Numbered from the stretch's first letter, positions 24,957-33,212 are shown. The stretch: 35,902 bases of DNA from Lentisphaeria bacterium (GCA_017457065.1 JAFTIE010000267.1:1-35902); one strand, 5' to 3'. A program made the numbers and translations. The notes: generated by a model not told the origin, from the sequence alone.

Positions 24957-25156
24957 ATTTACTTTTGAAAAATATTTGTTATTATTTCGTTGCAATACTG
25001 TTTCTGCTCTTTCAAGGCATCTGCATGATCTTTGCCGGGATTTACCACCTGTGGCAGCTCTTGCGCTATCAGGTTCAATGTTTGCGTTATCCGCCGCCAC
25101 CGGGCGGAATGTACGGCAATATGGCAAGGAAATATAAAAACAAATCGGGAGAATAA
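24953..25156 (+). CDS. Small membrane protein
   Basis: This 67-residue protein overlaps its upstream neighbour by ATGA and ends 2 bases before the next gene. MNLLLKNICYYFVAILFLLF with the following GICMIFAGIYHLWQLL gives one long or two short TM helices. A PPPPGG turn and a basic tail (MARKYKNKSGE) follow. The translational coupling supports it as real. It might anchor a neighbour to the inner membrane, or act as a small effector. Confidence 0.65.
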   Translation: MNLLLKNICYYFVAILFLLFQGICMIFAGIYHLWQLLRYQVQCLRYPPPPGGMYGNMARKYKNKSGE

Positions 25157-25158
25157 AA

Positions 25159-26130
25159 ATGTTTATTGAAAAAATGCAGTATGACCAGGACAAATTTTAT
25201 ATCAACTGTTTTAAGAATTTGAAAAACAACCTGAAAAACAATCCTGAAAAAGCCGAAAAAGATATTGCGGTGAACGGCCTGTGGATGTTTCGCAATGCAG
25301 TTAATAATGGAGACTTTGCGACAGCTCACGAACTGCTTGATCTCGGAGTTTTTACCAAATATGACTGCAAGCATAATCCAGAACACGCATTGGAGTACGC
25401 CTGGCACAACTCTTACAGCACTCCGGAAGAACACGCCGCATTTGTACAGGAAATGAGTGCACTGGAAAGTTATATGAAGTTTGATTGTCATTGGGACGCT
25501 ATGCTCGGATTTGCAGTCGCTCTCAAAGAAAAAGAACTGGCTTGGAAATATGCCCGTAAAGGCGGCAGAATCCGTCAGTGGGGAAAAGATGGAGAAAAAT
25601 GGACTTTCCATCAGCTTCTTATGCAGACTGACTGGGAAGATGTACGCAACTCCTACCGGGCAGTTTGTACTTTTGACGATTGGAAACTGGAATATGAGTT
25701 GATGTTGGCAGAAATCATTTACGATACAATGAAACAGTTGACTCCGTCAAGCGAAGATGATCATGGCAACGAGTACCAGATTGAATACAATGACCCTGAA
25801 GCATCAATTTGGTTCCGGCCGATTTTTTCATACGGCAGGCTCTATATGGATGTCTCTTTTTACGGTCAATGTGCCAATCCATATATGGGACCGGTTTGTT
25901 TGGGACCATCCTGGGAGCGTTTTATTGCGATGAAAGTCGATTCGGATTATGCTGGAATGTTTCAAATTGGCGAACTTGTCGGTCCGGCGCTGTGTGGTTA
26001 TGCCTCTGAATTTTTCGGTTTCGGGCCATCGCAGATCCGCGATAAAAAAATGCGTCGCAGTTTTGCCGCCAAACTCGGACATCTTTACAGAAAATATCCC
26101 CGCCAAAAGAAAGAACAGGACAACAAATAA
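25159..26130 (+). CDS. Unknown 323-residue protein, ankyrin-like N-terminal half
   Basis: GGGAGA precedes the ATG. Residues about 38-75 (LWMFRNAVNNGDFATAHELLDLG) look like an ankyrin-type helix pair, and AMLGFAVALKEKELAWKYARKGG (about 115-137) could be another. The C-terminal half is rich in aromatic residues and Gly (FRPIFSYGRLYMDVSFYG, CANPYMGPVCLGPSWERF) and ends in a basic tail. No catalytic signature is seen. It is probably cytoplasmic and in the operon between the membrane protein and the phosphatase. Confidence 0.6.
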   Translation: MFIEKMQYDQDKFYINCFKNLKNNLKNNPEKAEKDIAVNGLWMFRNAVNNGDFATAHELLDLGVFTKYDCKHNPEHALEYAWHNSYSTPEEHAAFVQEMSALESYMKFDCHWDAMLGFAVALKEKELAWKYARKGGRIRQWGKDGEKWTFHQLLMQTDWEDVRNSYRAVCTFDDWKLEYELMLAEIIYDTMKQLTPSSEDDHGNEYQIEYNDPEASIWFRPIFSYGRLYMDVSFYGQCANPYMGPVCLGPSWERFIAMKVDSDYAGMFQIGELVGPALCGYASEFFGFGPSQIRDKKMRRSFAAKLGHLYRKYPRQKKEQDNK

Positions 26131-26154
26131 AATTGTTCAATATGGAGATCTCTT

Positions 26155-27177
26155 ATGCAAATTTATGTTAAAGCACGCTCATTTTTTGAAGCCCGTCAGG
26201 GAACAACGCAGGAAAGAGAACTTTTCCGGTACAACCGGATCATATCCATCAACAATGTGAGTTTTCCGGCAGAACCACCGCCTTTTTCGGAGAAATTTCT
26301 GGATGCGGAGAATCTGCTTATCCTTTATTTTGATGATGTGGATGAAGGTTTTCCCAATGCCATGACCCCGAAACAGGCACGCGAGATCGTGAATTTTGTC
26401 CGGCTCGAAGATAACCGTCCAATCATTGTGCATTGTACGGCAGGGATCTCCCGCAGTGGTGCGGTCGGCGAAGTGCTGAACTGGTATTTCAACCGTTATC
26501 TGGAAGATAATCCGCCAGTTTACCGGCTGAATGAAATAATGAATCGTGACATTGTTCCCAACAGTCATGTACGAAGATTGCTGCTCGCCGAATTGCAGCG
26601 CAATCACGAAAAACTGCGTGGTATGGTCAAAACTATTCGGATGCGTTATTTGAAAAAACGATTGAAATATCTTCTTTCGGGAGCGTGTGCCGAAAAAATT
26701 TATTCCGATCATCCGCAACTTGAAGCATGGTTCAAAAAATTTAATTGCGTTTCTTTTTCCGAAAAAGTTATTTGTGGAAATCCGGAAGTGACAAAACTTG
26801 CCAAAGACAAATTTCTTCACAGCCGGTGCGGTGTGACCAGTTATAATGGCAAAGTGCTGGTCACCGATCTCAAAGGTGACGGCAAAATGTTTGAAATATT
26901 TGATAAAATGCTGCAAATGGCAACACCGGAAACTTATGCGGTCAAAGAAGAAAATCATCAGGATTTTTTCACTCCGTTCAAAGAATATTTCAAATCACGA
27001 ATTTACGATCACAGCAAAATGTTTCTGCGTCTTTTTGAAAATGATCCCCGTCAGGCGGCGATTATGCTTCTTGTAAATACTCAATTTGACTTTGTTAATA
27101 TGTTCAGCAAGCACGCTATTTGGCATCACGCTCAAAAATTTGACTATCTTTATGAACAATTTCAGCAACAGCAATGA
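26155..27177 (+). CDS. Protein tyrosine/dual-specificity phosphatase fold with an extra C-terminal domain
   Basis: The protein is 340 residues. Residues 93-101 are HCTAGISRS, the HCx5R(S/T) active site of Cys-dependent phosphatases (Cys94 nucleophile, Arg100). Upstream YFDDVDEG (about 57-64) can supply the general acid Asp. The phosphatase domain ends near 160. The C-terminal ~180 residues are unknown, basic and helical, with RYLKKRLKYLLSG and a YNGKVLVTDLKGDGKMFEIF segment. GGAGATC precedes the ATG. A phosphatase in a WYL-controlled island suggests reversal of a phosphorylation signal or removal of a phosphate from a nucleic acid; this is inference. Confidence 0.85.
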   Translation: MQIYVKARSFFEARQGTTQERELFRYNRIISINNVSFPAEPPPFSEKFLDAENLLILYFDDVDEGFPNAMTPKQAREIVNFVRLEDNRPIIVHCTAGISRSGAVGEVLNWYFNRYLEDNPPVYRLNEIMNRDIVPNSHVRRLLLAELQRNHEKLRGMVKTIRMRYLKKRLKYLLSGACAEKIYSDHPQLEAWFKKFNCVSFSEKVICGNPEVTKLAKDKFLHSRCGVTSYNGKVLVTDLKGDGKMFEIFDKMLQMATPETYAVKEENHQDFFTPFKEYFKSRIYDHSKMFLRLFENDPRQAAIMLLVNTQFDFVNMFSKHAIWHHAQKFDYLYEQFQQQQ

Positions 27178-27188
27178 AAGGATATTCT

Positions 27189-27914
27189 ATGATCTCTACC
27201 GGATTTTCAGCTCTTGACAAGTGCATCGGCGGCTTGAAAAAAGGAAAACTCTATACTCTTGCCGGATTCAATTTCACCCCGCCGTGGATCGTGGAACATT
27301 TCGCTATCAATATGATCGCCAATTCCCGCAGTTACGGCGTGGTTCATGCCAATTATCTTCCACAAAGTGCCGGGAACTTTTTTGGCTGTGAAATATTTTT
27401 TTCGGTTGGCGAAAACAATGATTTTCCAAAAATCCCGTCTGTTAATGATAAAGAATTCCGCTTTCTCCCATTGCCGGCAGCAAAAAATGAAAATATTGAC
27501 AAAATTTGCGGCAGATTTTCTGTGTTTCATAAAATGCACCCTTTTGATATTGCTGTTTTTGATATTCGGCACATTGATCTGCCGAAAAGGAAATTCCCCT
27601 CTACCAGCGGCAAAAGAGCCAACCATATCACCGGGATTTTTCAAAAACTGGCGGATGTTCATAATATCCCCATTATTCTGCTGGATGAATTCTCTAACTT
27701 TGATTTGGAGGAAAATGCTCCTGCTATTCAACTCAAACCGACTGCATACAGCAATGCTTTGCAGAAAAATGTCGAAAATCTGATCGTTATTTCCCGGAAG
27801 GCATTTCAGGATACACAGTTTGATCTGGCAGTTTTTCAGCAAGGAAAAAGTGTGGCAGAGTTTGAAGTTTGTTCTCATGTTGAATCCGATATTTCTTCTG
27901 GGAAAAATAAATAA
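27189..27914 (+). CDS. RecA/DnaB-fold protein that has lost its Walker A motif
   Basis: From the ATG at 27189 (AAAGGA upstream; another ATG at 27174 overlaps the phosphatase stop) the protein is 241 residues. ISTGFSALDKCIGGLKKGKLYTLAG is the start of a DnaB-type helicase core or KaiC-like ATPase. Where GxxxxGKT should follow there is FNFTPPW, so ATP binding at that loop is gone. FDIAVFDIRHIDL fits a Walker B strand, and KLADVHNIPIILLDEFS fits the DnaB strand after it. It may act as a non-hydrolysing partner or decoy of the replicative helicase. This is inferred from sequence resemblance only. Confidence 0.7.
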   Translation: MISTGFSALDKCIGGLKKGKLYTLAGFNFTPPWIVEHFAINMIANSRSYGVVHANYLPQSAGNFFGCEIFFSVGENNDFPKIPSVNDKEFRFLPLPAAKNENIDKICGRFSVFHKMHPFDIAVFDIRHIDLPKRKFPSTSGKRANHITGIFQKLADVHNIPIILLDEFSNFDLEENAPAIQLKPTAYSNALQKNVENLIVISRKAFQDTQFDLAVFQQGKSVAEFEVCSHVESDISSGKNK

Positions 27915-27919
27915 TGCGG

Positions 27920-27948
27920 TTGCAAAAACAATAACTGTAAAGTATAGT
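27920..27948 (+). promoter_or_regulatory. Internal promoter before the second PD-(D/E)XK-like gene
   Basis: TTGCAA (27920-27925), a 17-base spacer, TATAGT (27943-27948). It fills the only gap of more than 50 bases in the second half of the island. No copy of the GTGGAC operator is seen here. Confidence 0.55.
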
Positions 27949-27971
27949 AAAAAAACGAAAGGAACAGTAAA

Positions 27972-28790
27972 ATGAAGACCGTCAGCAACCAGACCGAGTT
28001 GAGAAATCTTGTTTGTACAATCTTGGATTCTGCGGATAAAACCCGTGAGAAATTGCAGAATATGAGTACAGAGGATTTCCTTTTTAACGGGAAATTCGGT
28101 TCTCTGGGAACCAAATGGGATAATCCTGCACAAGACGATGATTTGGGCGAACAGATCCAGCAAAGCATGACTATGCTGATGACTTGTTATGCCATTGATT
28201 GGTTTTATTTTCAGCTTGTAAATTTCAAAAACACTTCCCGAGAGGGATCTTTTGCAATCAATGATGGCGATAAAAACGGTGTGGATTTGTCCTTTAAGGG
28301 AAAGGGTGATTTATTTACTTTGACAGATCCTTTTACCGGCGGAGAAACGCTTAAACGGGACCATGTAAAATATATACAGGCCCAAAAAGCACTTTGCGAA
28401 ATTTTCACGGCAAAAAATCCGTATAACAACAACAAAATATTTCACGATTTACGGGTGCTTTCTGAAAGAACTGCTAAAGAAAACCTCTGTATGCGTTTTA
28501 TTTTCTTTTGCTCTCCTGAAAAATTCAGCGACACCAGACTTAAATGCAAACCGGAAAATATTGAAATTATCAAGATCGACAAAACGCAGGAGACCAGTTA
28601 CGGCAAACATGTATACCAACGTGTAAACGGCGAGATCAAACTTGTCAGCGGCGGACACGATCCCATTCAATCAGAGATTATTAGAGTTATATATAAAATT
28701 GCTGACTTCGAACACCGGGCGCATATTATCCATATTACGCCGGAATCTTTGCTGATGTGGGCAAAGGGAGTTGCAGAAGACTGGAAATAA
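27972..28790 (+). CDS. Second PD-(D/E)XK-like protein of the island
   Basis: The 272-residue protein has AAAGGAACAGTAAA before the ATG. GVDLSFKGKG (103-112), QKALCEIFTAKNPYNNNKI (138-156) and MRFIFFCSPEKF (174-185) match the protein at 23790-24455 in order. Asp105 and Glu143 would be the metal ligands; the ExK Lys is again Phe (Phe145). A longer insert separates the two motifs. N- and C-terminal helical parts differ. No signal peptide. Either a catalytically unusual nuclease or a DNA-binding relic of that fold; no known family can be named with certainty. Confidence 0.6.
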   Translation: MKTVSNQTELRNLVCTILDSADKTREKLQNMSTEDFLFNGKFGSLGTKWDNPAQDDDLGEQIQQSMTMLMTCYAIDWFYFQLVNFKNTSREGSFAINDGDKNGVDLSFKGKGDLFTLTDPFTGGETLKRDHVKYIQAQKALCEIFTAKNPYNNNKIFHDLRVLSERTAKENLCMRFIFFCSPEKFSDTRLKCKPENIEIIKIDKTQETSYGKHVYQRVNGEIKLVSGGHDPIQSEIIRVIYKIADFEHRAHIIHITPESLLMWAKGVAEDWK

Positions 28791-28794
28791 ACCA

Positions 28795-29724
28795 ATGGCA
28801 TACCCGATTGAAGAAAAATTAGTGATTGCAGTTGCATCCAGTGCACTCTTTGCATTGGATGAAGCTGATACCGTATTCCGTCAAAAGGGCGTGCGCGCCT
28901 ATCGGGAGTATCAGCGGGAACACGAAAACGATGTGCTGTCTCCGGGGATAGCGTTTCCCTTTGTGCGGAGATTTCTGGAACTCAATACCGTTTTTCCGGA
29001 ACGCCAGCCCGCAGAAGTTGTCCTGCTATCCCGTAACGATTCGGATACCGGAATGCGGGTTTTCAACTCCATCGAACACTACAAACTCGGCATTATCCGG
29101 GCGGCATTTACCAGAGGGAATTCGCCGTTCCGGTATATTCCTGCCTACAATGTTTCGCTTTTCCTTTCGGGCAATGAGTTTGATGTAACAGAAGCACTTA
29201 ACAATGGTTTCCCGGCAGGATTGGTGCTGCCGAGTGCCGCCAATGACAATGCAAATGATGCCGAATTGCGCGTGGCATTTGACTTTGACGGCGTGATCGC
29301 CGATGACAGTGCAGAAAAGATTTTCCAAACCGAAGGCATCAAAGCGTTTTACGATTCCGAAACTGCCAATGCCCAGACCGCCATTTCGCCCGGACCATTG
29401 GGAGACCTCTTCCGCAAGCTGGGAAACTTGCGTAATTTGGAAGATGAACGCGAAGAAAGTGATCCGGAATACAAGCGTTTTCTTAAAACCTCCATTGTTA
29501 CCGCCCGCAGTGCCCCGGCACACCGCAGGGTGATCCACACCTTGCGCAGCTGGAACATCACCGTTGATGAAACCCATTTCCTCGGCGGCATGGATAAAGG
29601 CAGGATCTTGGAAACATTGAAGCCCCATATTTTCTTTGACGATCAGCAGCATCCGCATCTGGATGCCGCACAGAAGTTTACGCCGTCAGTACATATACCT
29701 TTCGGCGTGGCAGCAAAGAAGTGA
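28795..29724 (+). CDS. Cytosolic 5'-nucleotidase I-type HAD phosphatase
   Basis: The 309-residue protein (ATG 28795, 4 bases after the previous stop) matches the NT5C1/PF06189 5'-nucleotidase family. LRVAFDFDGVIADDSAEKIF (about 158-177) is the HAD motif 1, TSIVTARSAPAHRRVIHTLRSW is motif 2, and FLGGMDKGRILETLKPHIFFDDQ holds motifs 3 and 4. The family hydrolyses nucleoside 5'-monophosphates (established for NT5C1A). The weak ribosome site implies coupling to the upstream gene. The directly following mraY releases UMP, so removing UMP is an attractive role here (inference). Confidence 0.85.
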   Translation: MAYPIEEKLVIAVASSALFALDEADTVFRQKGVRAYREYQREHENDVLSPGIAFPFVRRFLELNTVFPERQPAEVVLLSRNDSDTGMRVFNSIEHYKLGIIRAAFTRGNSPFRYIPAYNVSLFLSGNEFDVTEALNNGFPAGLVLPSAANDNANDAELRVAFDFDGVIADDSAEKIFQTEGIKAFYDSETANAQTAISPGPLGDLFRKLGNLRNLEDEREESDPEYKRFLKTSIVTARSAPAHRRVIHTLRSWNITVDETHFLGGMDKGRILETLKPHIFFDDQQHPHLDAAQKFTPSVHIPFGVAAKK

Positions 29725-29728
29725 AATT

Positions 29729-30886
29729 ATGCTCTATTATCTGCATAACTTCAGTGAACTTTTCGGTCCGTTTCGGCTGTTTGAGTACATCTCATTTCGG
29801 GCGGGCGGAGCGTTTTTTACGGCATTTCTCTTAACCGTGTTTGCCATACCGCCACTCTTACCCTTTTATCAAAAGCATTGTATTCAGAAATCTGCCCGCA
29901 CCGATGACGGCAAAAAGCCGTACAAACCTTTGATGGGCGGCGTGATCATTATCAGTTCCGTGGTGATTTCAGCCCTGCTATGGGGGATGATCGCCGACCG
30001 CAAACTGATTGTTTTCATTTTGGCAACACTGGCATTGGCAATGTTGGGATTTGTGGATGATTTCATCAAACTCAAATACCTGCGCGAGGAACGGGACGGA
30101 GTAAAACGCAACACCAAGGTCATAGTACAGGCAATTATTTCAGTAATTGCGATTTACGCACTTTACAAAACGCACGGGACGGTTACTATGAAAATATTTC
30201 TGCCCTGCTTCAAACAGGCGTTTCAGTTTGTTCCGGGGAGTGAAAGTATCGTTGTTATGACACCGTTTTCCAGTGATGCATGGTTCTGTTTGCCGTTGGT
30301 CATTATGCCATTATGCTTGATTTTTATGCTCTTACTTAATTTCGGAGTGCTGTTTTGTGCCAGCAATGGAGTGAATCTCACCGATGGAAAAGATGGCTTG
30401 GCTTCAGGATGTATGATTTTTGCGGCGTTGGCATTTGCCGTGATTTCGTATCTCTCCGGACATAAAATTTTTGCAGAATATTTGAATATACCCTTTGTGC
30501 CGGGGGCGGGCGAAGTGGGGATTTATGCGTGTGCCATTGCCGGAGCGTGTATGGGATTTCTGTGGCACAATTGTGAACCGGCAAGTTTGATCATGGGCGA
30601 CACCGGCAGTCTGGCACTTGGCGGGGCATTGTCGCTGATTGCCATTATGCTGGGTCAGCAAATACTGCTGTTTATCATTGGGGGAATATTCATTATAGAA
30701 CTTGCCTCATCATTTATCCAGCAGAAATATTACCGATTGACCGGCGGAAAAAGACTATTTTTAATGGCTCCGCTGCATCATCATTACGAGAAAAAAGGTG
30801 TTCCGGACAGCAGAATAACCATCCGGTTCTGGATCATCGCCATCCTTTTTGCGCTGATCGGTCTTGCCACCTTGAAAATACGGTAA
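29729..30886 (+). CDS. mraY: Phospho-N-acetylmuramoyl-pentapeptide-transferase
   Basis: MraY moves phospho-MurNAc-pentapeptide from UDP to undecaprenyl phosphate, giving lipid I and UMP. From the ATG at 29729 (4 bases after the nucleotidase) it has 385 residues and about ten TM helices. The catalytic parts are present: GFVDDFIKLKY (Asp-Asp, about 108-118), NLTDGKDGLASG (216-227), IMGDTGSLALGG (about 290-301) and APLHHHYEKKG (about 347-357). The usual Leu of NLTDGLDG is Lys here. Its place in an accessory island, away from other murein genes, is odd and suggests either an extra copy or a displaced core gene. Confidence 0.92.
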   Translation: MLYYLHNFSELFGPFRLFEYISFRAGGAFFTAFLLTVFAIPPLLPFYQKHCIQKSARTDDGKKPYKPLMGGVIIISSVVISALLWGMIADRKLIVFILATLALAMLGFVDDFIKLKYLREERDGVKRNTKVIVQAIISVIAIYALYKTHGTVTMKIFLPCFKQAFQFVPGSESIVVMTPFSSDAWFCLPLVIMPLCLIFMLLLNFGVLFCASNGVNLTDGKDGLASGCMIFAALAFAVISYLSGHKIFAEYLNIPFVPGAGEVGIYACAIAGACMGFLWHNCEPASLIMGDTGSLALGGALSLIAIMLGQQILLFIIGGIFIIELASSFIQQKYYRLTGGKRLFLMAPLHHHYEKKGVPDSRITIRFWIIAILFALIGLATLKIR

Positions 30887-30887
30887 T

Positions 30888-30919
30888 AAAAAAGGCGACA
30901 CCGTTTTACCGATGCCGCC
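30888..30919 (-). terminator. Terminator of the recombinase operon
   Basis: Ten-pair hairpin at 30894-30919 (arms GGCG...CGCC with two G-T pairs, six-base loop). On the minus strand it is followed by T6 (30893-30888). It may also slow plus-strand transcription leaving mraY. It marks the probable edge of the prophage-type module. Confidence 0.8.
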
Positions 30920-30942
30920 ACCAAGAAAGGACAAAGGAATTG

Positions 30943-31317
30943 TTAGAGCAGTTCCTTTTCCTGCTTACTCCAAACCATGGGAAAGCTTCTCCGCAAAGTC
31001 TGCATTGAAATATCTGCTTCTCCAGTGATGAGCTTATGAATGATTGTCGGGGAAAGCAAAGTCAAGCGTATTGCCTTTGCTACTACTCCGGGATCAATGC
31101 CGATGGCTTTTGCCAGTTCCTTGATGTTGGGATATGCCCCTTCGTCAATCAGCTCCTGCCAATGAAAACCTCTGGCAAGATTCAACAGCAACGGCGAGCC
31201 GCACCCGGTCAATCTTGCCACATCTTTTGCAACGATCCGCTTGCGACCACCTTGGGTTTTGATGGACACGGGAATACTCACCCGGATGTTTCCGTTTTTA
31301 AGAATTTCACTCTTCAT
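30943..31317 (-). CDS. KorB/ParB-like HTH protein next to the recombinase
   Basis: This 124-residue protein overlaps the recombinase gene by 11 bases, with GAGGAA as ribosome site. NIKELAKAIGIDPGVVAKAIRLTLLSPTI followed by HKLITGEADISM is a ParB/KorB-type helix-turn-helix (about 64-101). It ends PMVWSKQEKELL. Small proteins of this kind commonly follow DUF2924 and a serine recombinase in phage-like elements. It probably binds DNA at the element's ends or controls integration. Confidence 0.75.
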   Translation of the reverse strand: MKSEILKNGNIRVSIPVSIKTQGGRKRIVAKDVARLTGCGSPLLLNLARGFHWQELIDEGAYPNIKELAKAIGIDPGVVAKAIRLTLLSPTIIHKLITGEADISMQTLRRSFPMVWSKQEKELL

Positions 31318-32590
31318 CTTCTGTAAATTCCTCTATTATACTTTTCATTCCGTCACTTTTGATATCAAGGTCGATGTGGTCTTCGTGAAGCGTGACCTTA
31401 TCGAGAATCAACTGTGAAAGGCGCGTAAACTCTGCCGGGGTGATCTCTTGCCAGAAGTTTTCTCTGAACATATCCGAAATTATCCGTTGCGGCAATTCAG
31501 TCTTTTCTGCCAATTCGGTGAGAATGTCGTGGGAATGGAAAACTCTGCCGAGCTGCTCCTGGACGAGCGACTCAACCATTCCTGCCGGAACTTTTTTGAT
31601 GGGACAATCGCTCAATCCGGTTGATTTCTCGTGCTTTTCGCAGAGGTAGTAATAATATGTTACCCCCTTCTTCTTTGCATAAGAAGGCATCATCGGACAG
31701 CCGCAATGTCCGCATCTGATAATTCCCCGGAGAGGAATATCCCGGCGAGTACGTTTGGATGGGTCTTTTATCGGATTGTTGGCTGCCAGAATTTCTCTGG
31801 TGCGTTCCCAAGTTTCCGAATCAATAATGGCTTCATGTTCTGCTTCATAAATTGTGGAACCCTTGTAATTGATTTCCCCAATATAGGTGTGATTATTGAG
31901 TATCCGATAAACCGCCGCCGTTGCCCAGGGTTTGTTAGTCTTTGTTTTGAAATTTTCGGCGTTTAATTCAGCCGCAATCACCTTTGGTGATTGAATTTCA
32001 ATATACCGCTGAAAAATCCTCCGGACAAGATTCGCTTCTTCGGGGATCACAACAAGTTTTTTATTAACTGATTTGTACCCTAAAACAACGCAGCCACCAG
32101 TATACATCCCCTTCCGTTTTGACGCGAAAAGTTTATCTTTGGTTCGTTCGGAGATAATTTCCCGCTCATATTGGGCAAATGTCATCAAAATATTCAGCAT
32201 CATCCTGCCGGATGAGCTTGCGGTATTTATTTCCTGTGTTACGGAAACGAACTGAACGCCATATTCATCAAACTTTTTTATCAGTTCTGAAAAATCGCAA
32301 ATGGATCGGGACAGTCGATCAATTTTATAAACAACGATTATATCCACCAAACCATCTTCGCAATCCTTCATAAGCTGCTGAAGTCCCGGACGCCGGGTAT
32401 TCCCCCCGGAATAGCCGTAATCATCATATCTTGTCGGAAGACAAACCCAGCCGTTTGCTCTCTGACTTGCGATGTAGCTTTCCCCTGCTTCCCGTTGTGC
32501 ATCTATTGAGTTAAACTCCTGCATTTCCGCGTCTTCCACGGATTTTCTGCAGTAGACTATGCATCGCTTTTTGGGTTGTTTTTCTGTCAT
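31307..32590 (-). CDS. Large serine recombinase (site-specific integrase)
   Basis: The 427-residue protein starts at ATG 32590, in TAATG with the DUF2924 stop, with GGGGTG upstream. The resolvase domain has YCRKSVED with the catalytic Ser, YKIDRLSRS with the catalytic Arg pair, and QYEREIISERT at the start of the long helix. The recombinase domain spans about 165-260. A zinc ribbon follows (CGHCGCPM...CEKH...C). The C-terminal part is short on coiled coil. It integrates or excises the element. It lies at the left end of the phage genes, so one att site is expected nearby; none could be fixed by eye. Confidence 0.93.
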   Translation of the reverse strand: MTEKQPKKRCIVYCRKSVEDAEMQEFNSIDAQREAGESYIASQRANGWVCLPTRYDDYGYSGGNTRRPGLQQLMKDCEDGLVDIIVVYKIDRLSRSICDFSELIKKFDEYGVQFVSVTQEINTASSSGRMMLNILMTFAQYEREIISERTKDKLFASKRKGMYTGGCVVLGYKSVNKKLVVIPEEANLVRRIFQRYIEIQSPKVIAAELNAENFKTKTNKPWATAAVYRILNNHTYIGEINYKGSTIYEAEHEAIIDSETWERTREILAANNPIKDPSKRTRRDIPLRGIIRCGHCGCPMMPSYAKKKGVTYYYYLCEKHEKSTGLSDCPIKKVPAGMVESLVQEQLGRVFHSHDILTELAEKTELPQRIISDMFRENFWQEITPAEFTRLSQLILDKVTLHEDHIDLDIKSDGMKSIIEEFTEDEE

Positions 32591-33018
32591 TATTTCACCC
32601 CGAAAAATACCTTTCCGTTCCAACGGGTACCAGTGATGGCACGGGCCACTGCCGAAAGAGACGTGTAAATCTCTCCGGAAAATTCAAACCTGTTCTTGCC
32701 CAGCACGGTAACCTCATATTTTTTACCTTTCCAAATGCGTTCATACTTTGCACCGGCAACCTTGCTGATTCCATCATTCGGCTTCCGGACAAGATTTGCC
32801 AGCGGATCATGCCGAATGAGATTTCTCAAAAAATCCCGGTCCTCAATGGGAACTCCATCGGAGTAACTTTCCTGAAGTCGATAAATGATTCTGTTGCGAA
32901 TTGTCACAATACTGGTTTGTCCGGGAGGGAAACCGTAAAGTTCCTCGAATTTTGCATTGAGTTCCGGAACGCCCATATCGTAGACATCGGCAATTTCTCT
33001 GCTCATAGATTTATCCAT
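32590..33018 (-). CDS. DUF2924 family protein
   Basis: From ATG 33018 (AAGGAG upstream; a TTG at 33027 is less likely) it has 142 residues. ELNAKFEELYGFPPGQTS, a YRLQES helix, KYERIWKGKKYEVTVLG and the C-terminal LSAVARAITGTRWNGKVFFG are the DUF2924 signature. Members sit beside serine recombinases in phage-like elements. The tail resembles a SAWADEE/RAMA-like DNA-binding module. Likely role: an accessory DNA binder for recombination. Confidence 0.85.
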   Translation of the reverse strand: MDKSMSREIADVYDMGVPELNAKFEELYGFPPGQTSIVTIRNRIIYRLQESYSDGVPIEDRDFLRNLIRHDPLANLVRKPNDGISKVAGAKYERIWKGKKYEVTVLGKNRFEFSGEIYTSLSAVARAITGTRWNGKVFFGVK

Positions 33019-33023
33019 AATAT

Positions 33024-33158
33024 TCAACTCCTTCTGTTATGCCCGTAATATTCATCACTTGCTTCGTTCTGTTCTCCGGCTTTGATTCTTCGGAGAATTG
33101 CTGCGACAAGATCCATTAACTGCCGCATATGCTCCGGATAATTTTTTGCTGTAATCAT
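33024..33158 (-). CDS. 44-residue microprotein, tandem paralogue 1
   Basis: The ATG at 33158 is preceded by AAGGTG. The protein begins MITAKNYPEHMRQLMDLVAA and continues ILRRIKAGEQ, ending YYGHNRRS. Its stop overlaps the DUF2924 ribosome site. Residues 8-26 match the neighbour at 33213-33320 (PE-x2-RQ-x2-DL-[VI]-AAILRRI). One amphipathic helix. Function unknown. Confidence 0.7.
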   Translation of the reverse strand: MITAKNYPEHMRQLMDLVAAILRRIKAGEQNEASDEYYGHNRRS

Positions 33159-33212
33159 AAATCACCTTTCTGTTTTGTTGTAACAGCTTCAGACTGCGCT
33201 ATATATAAAGCA

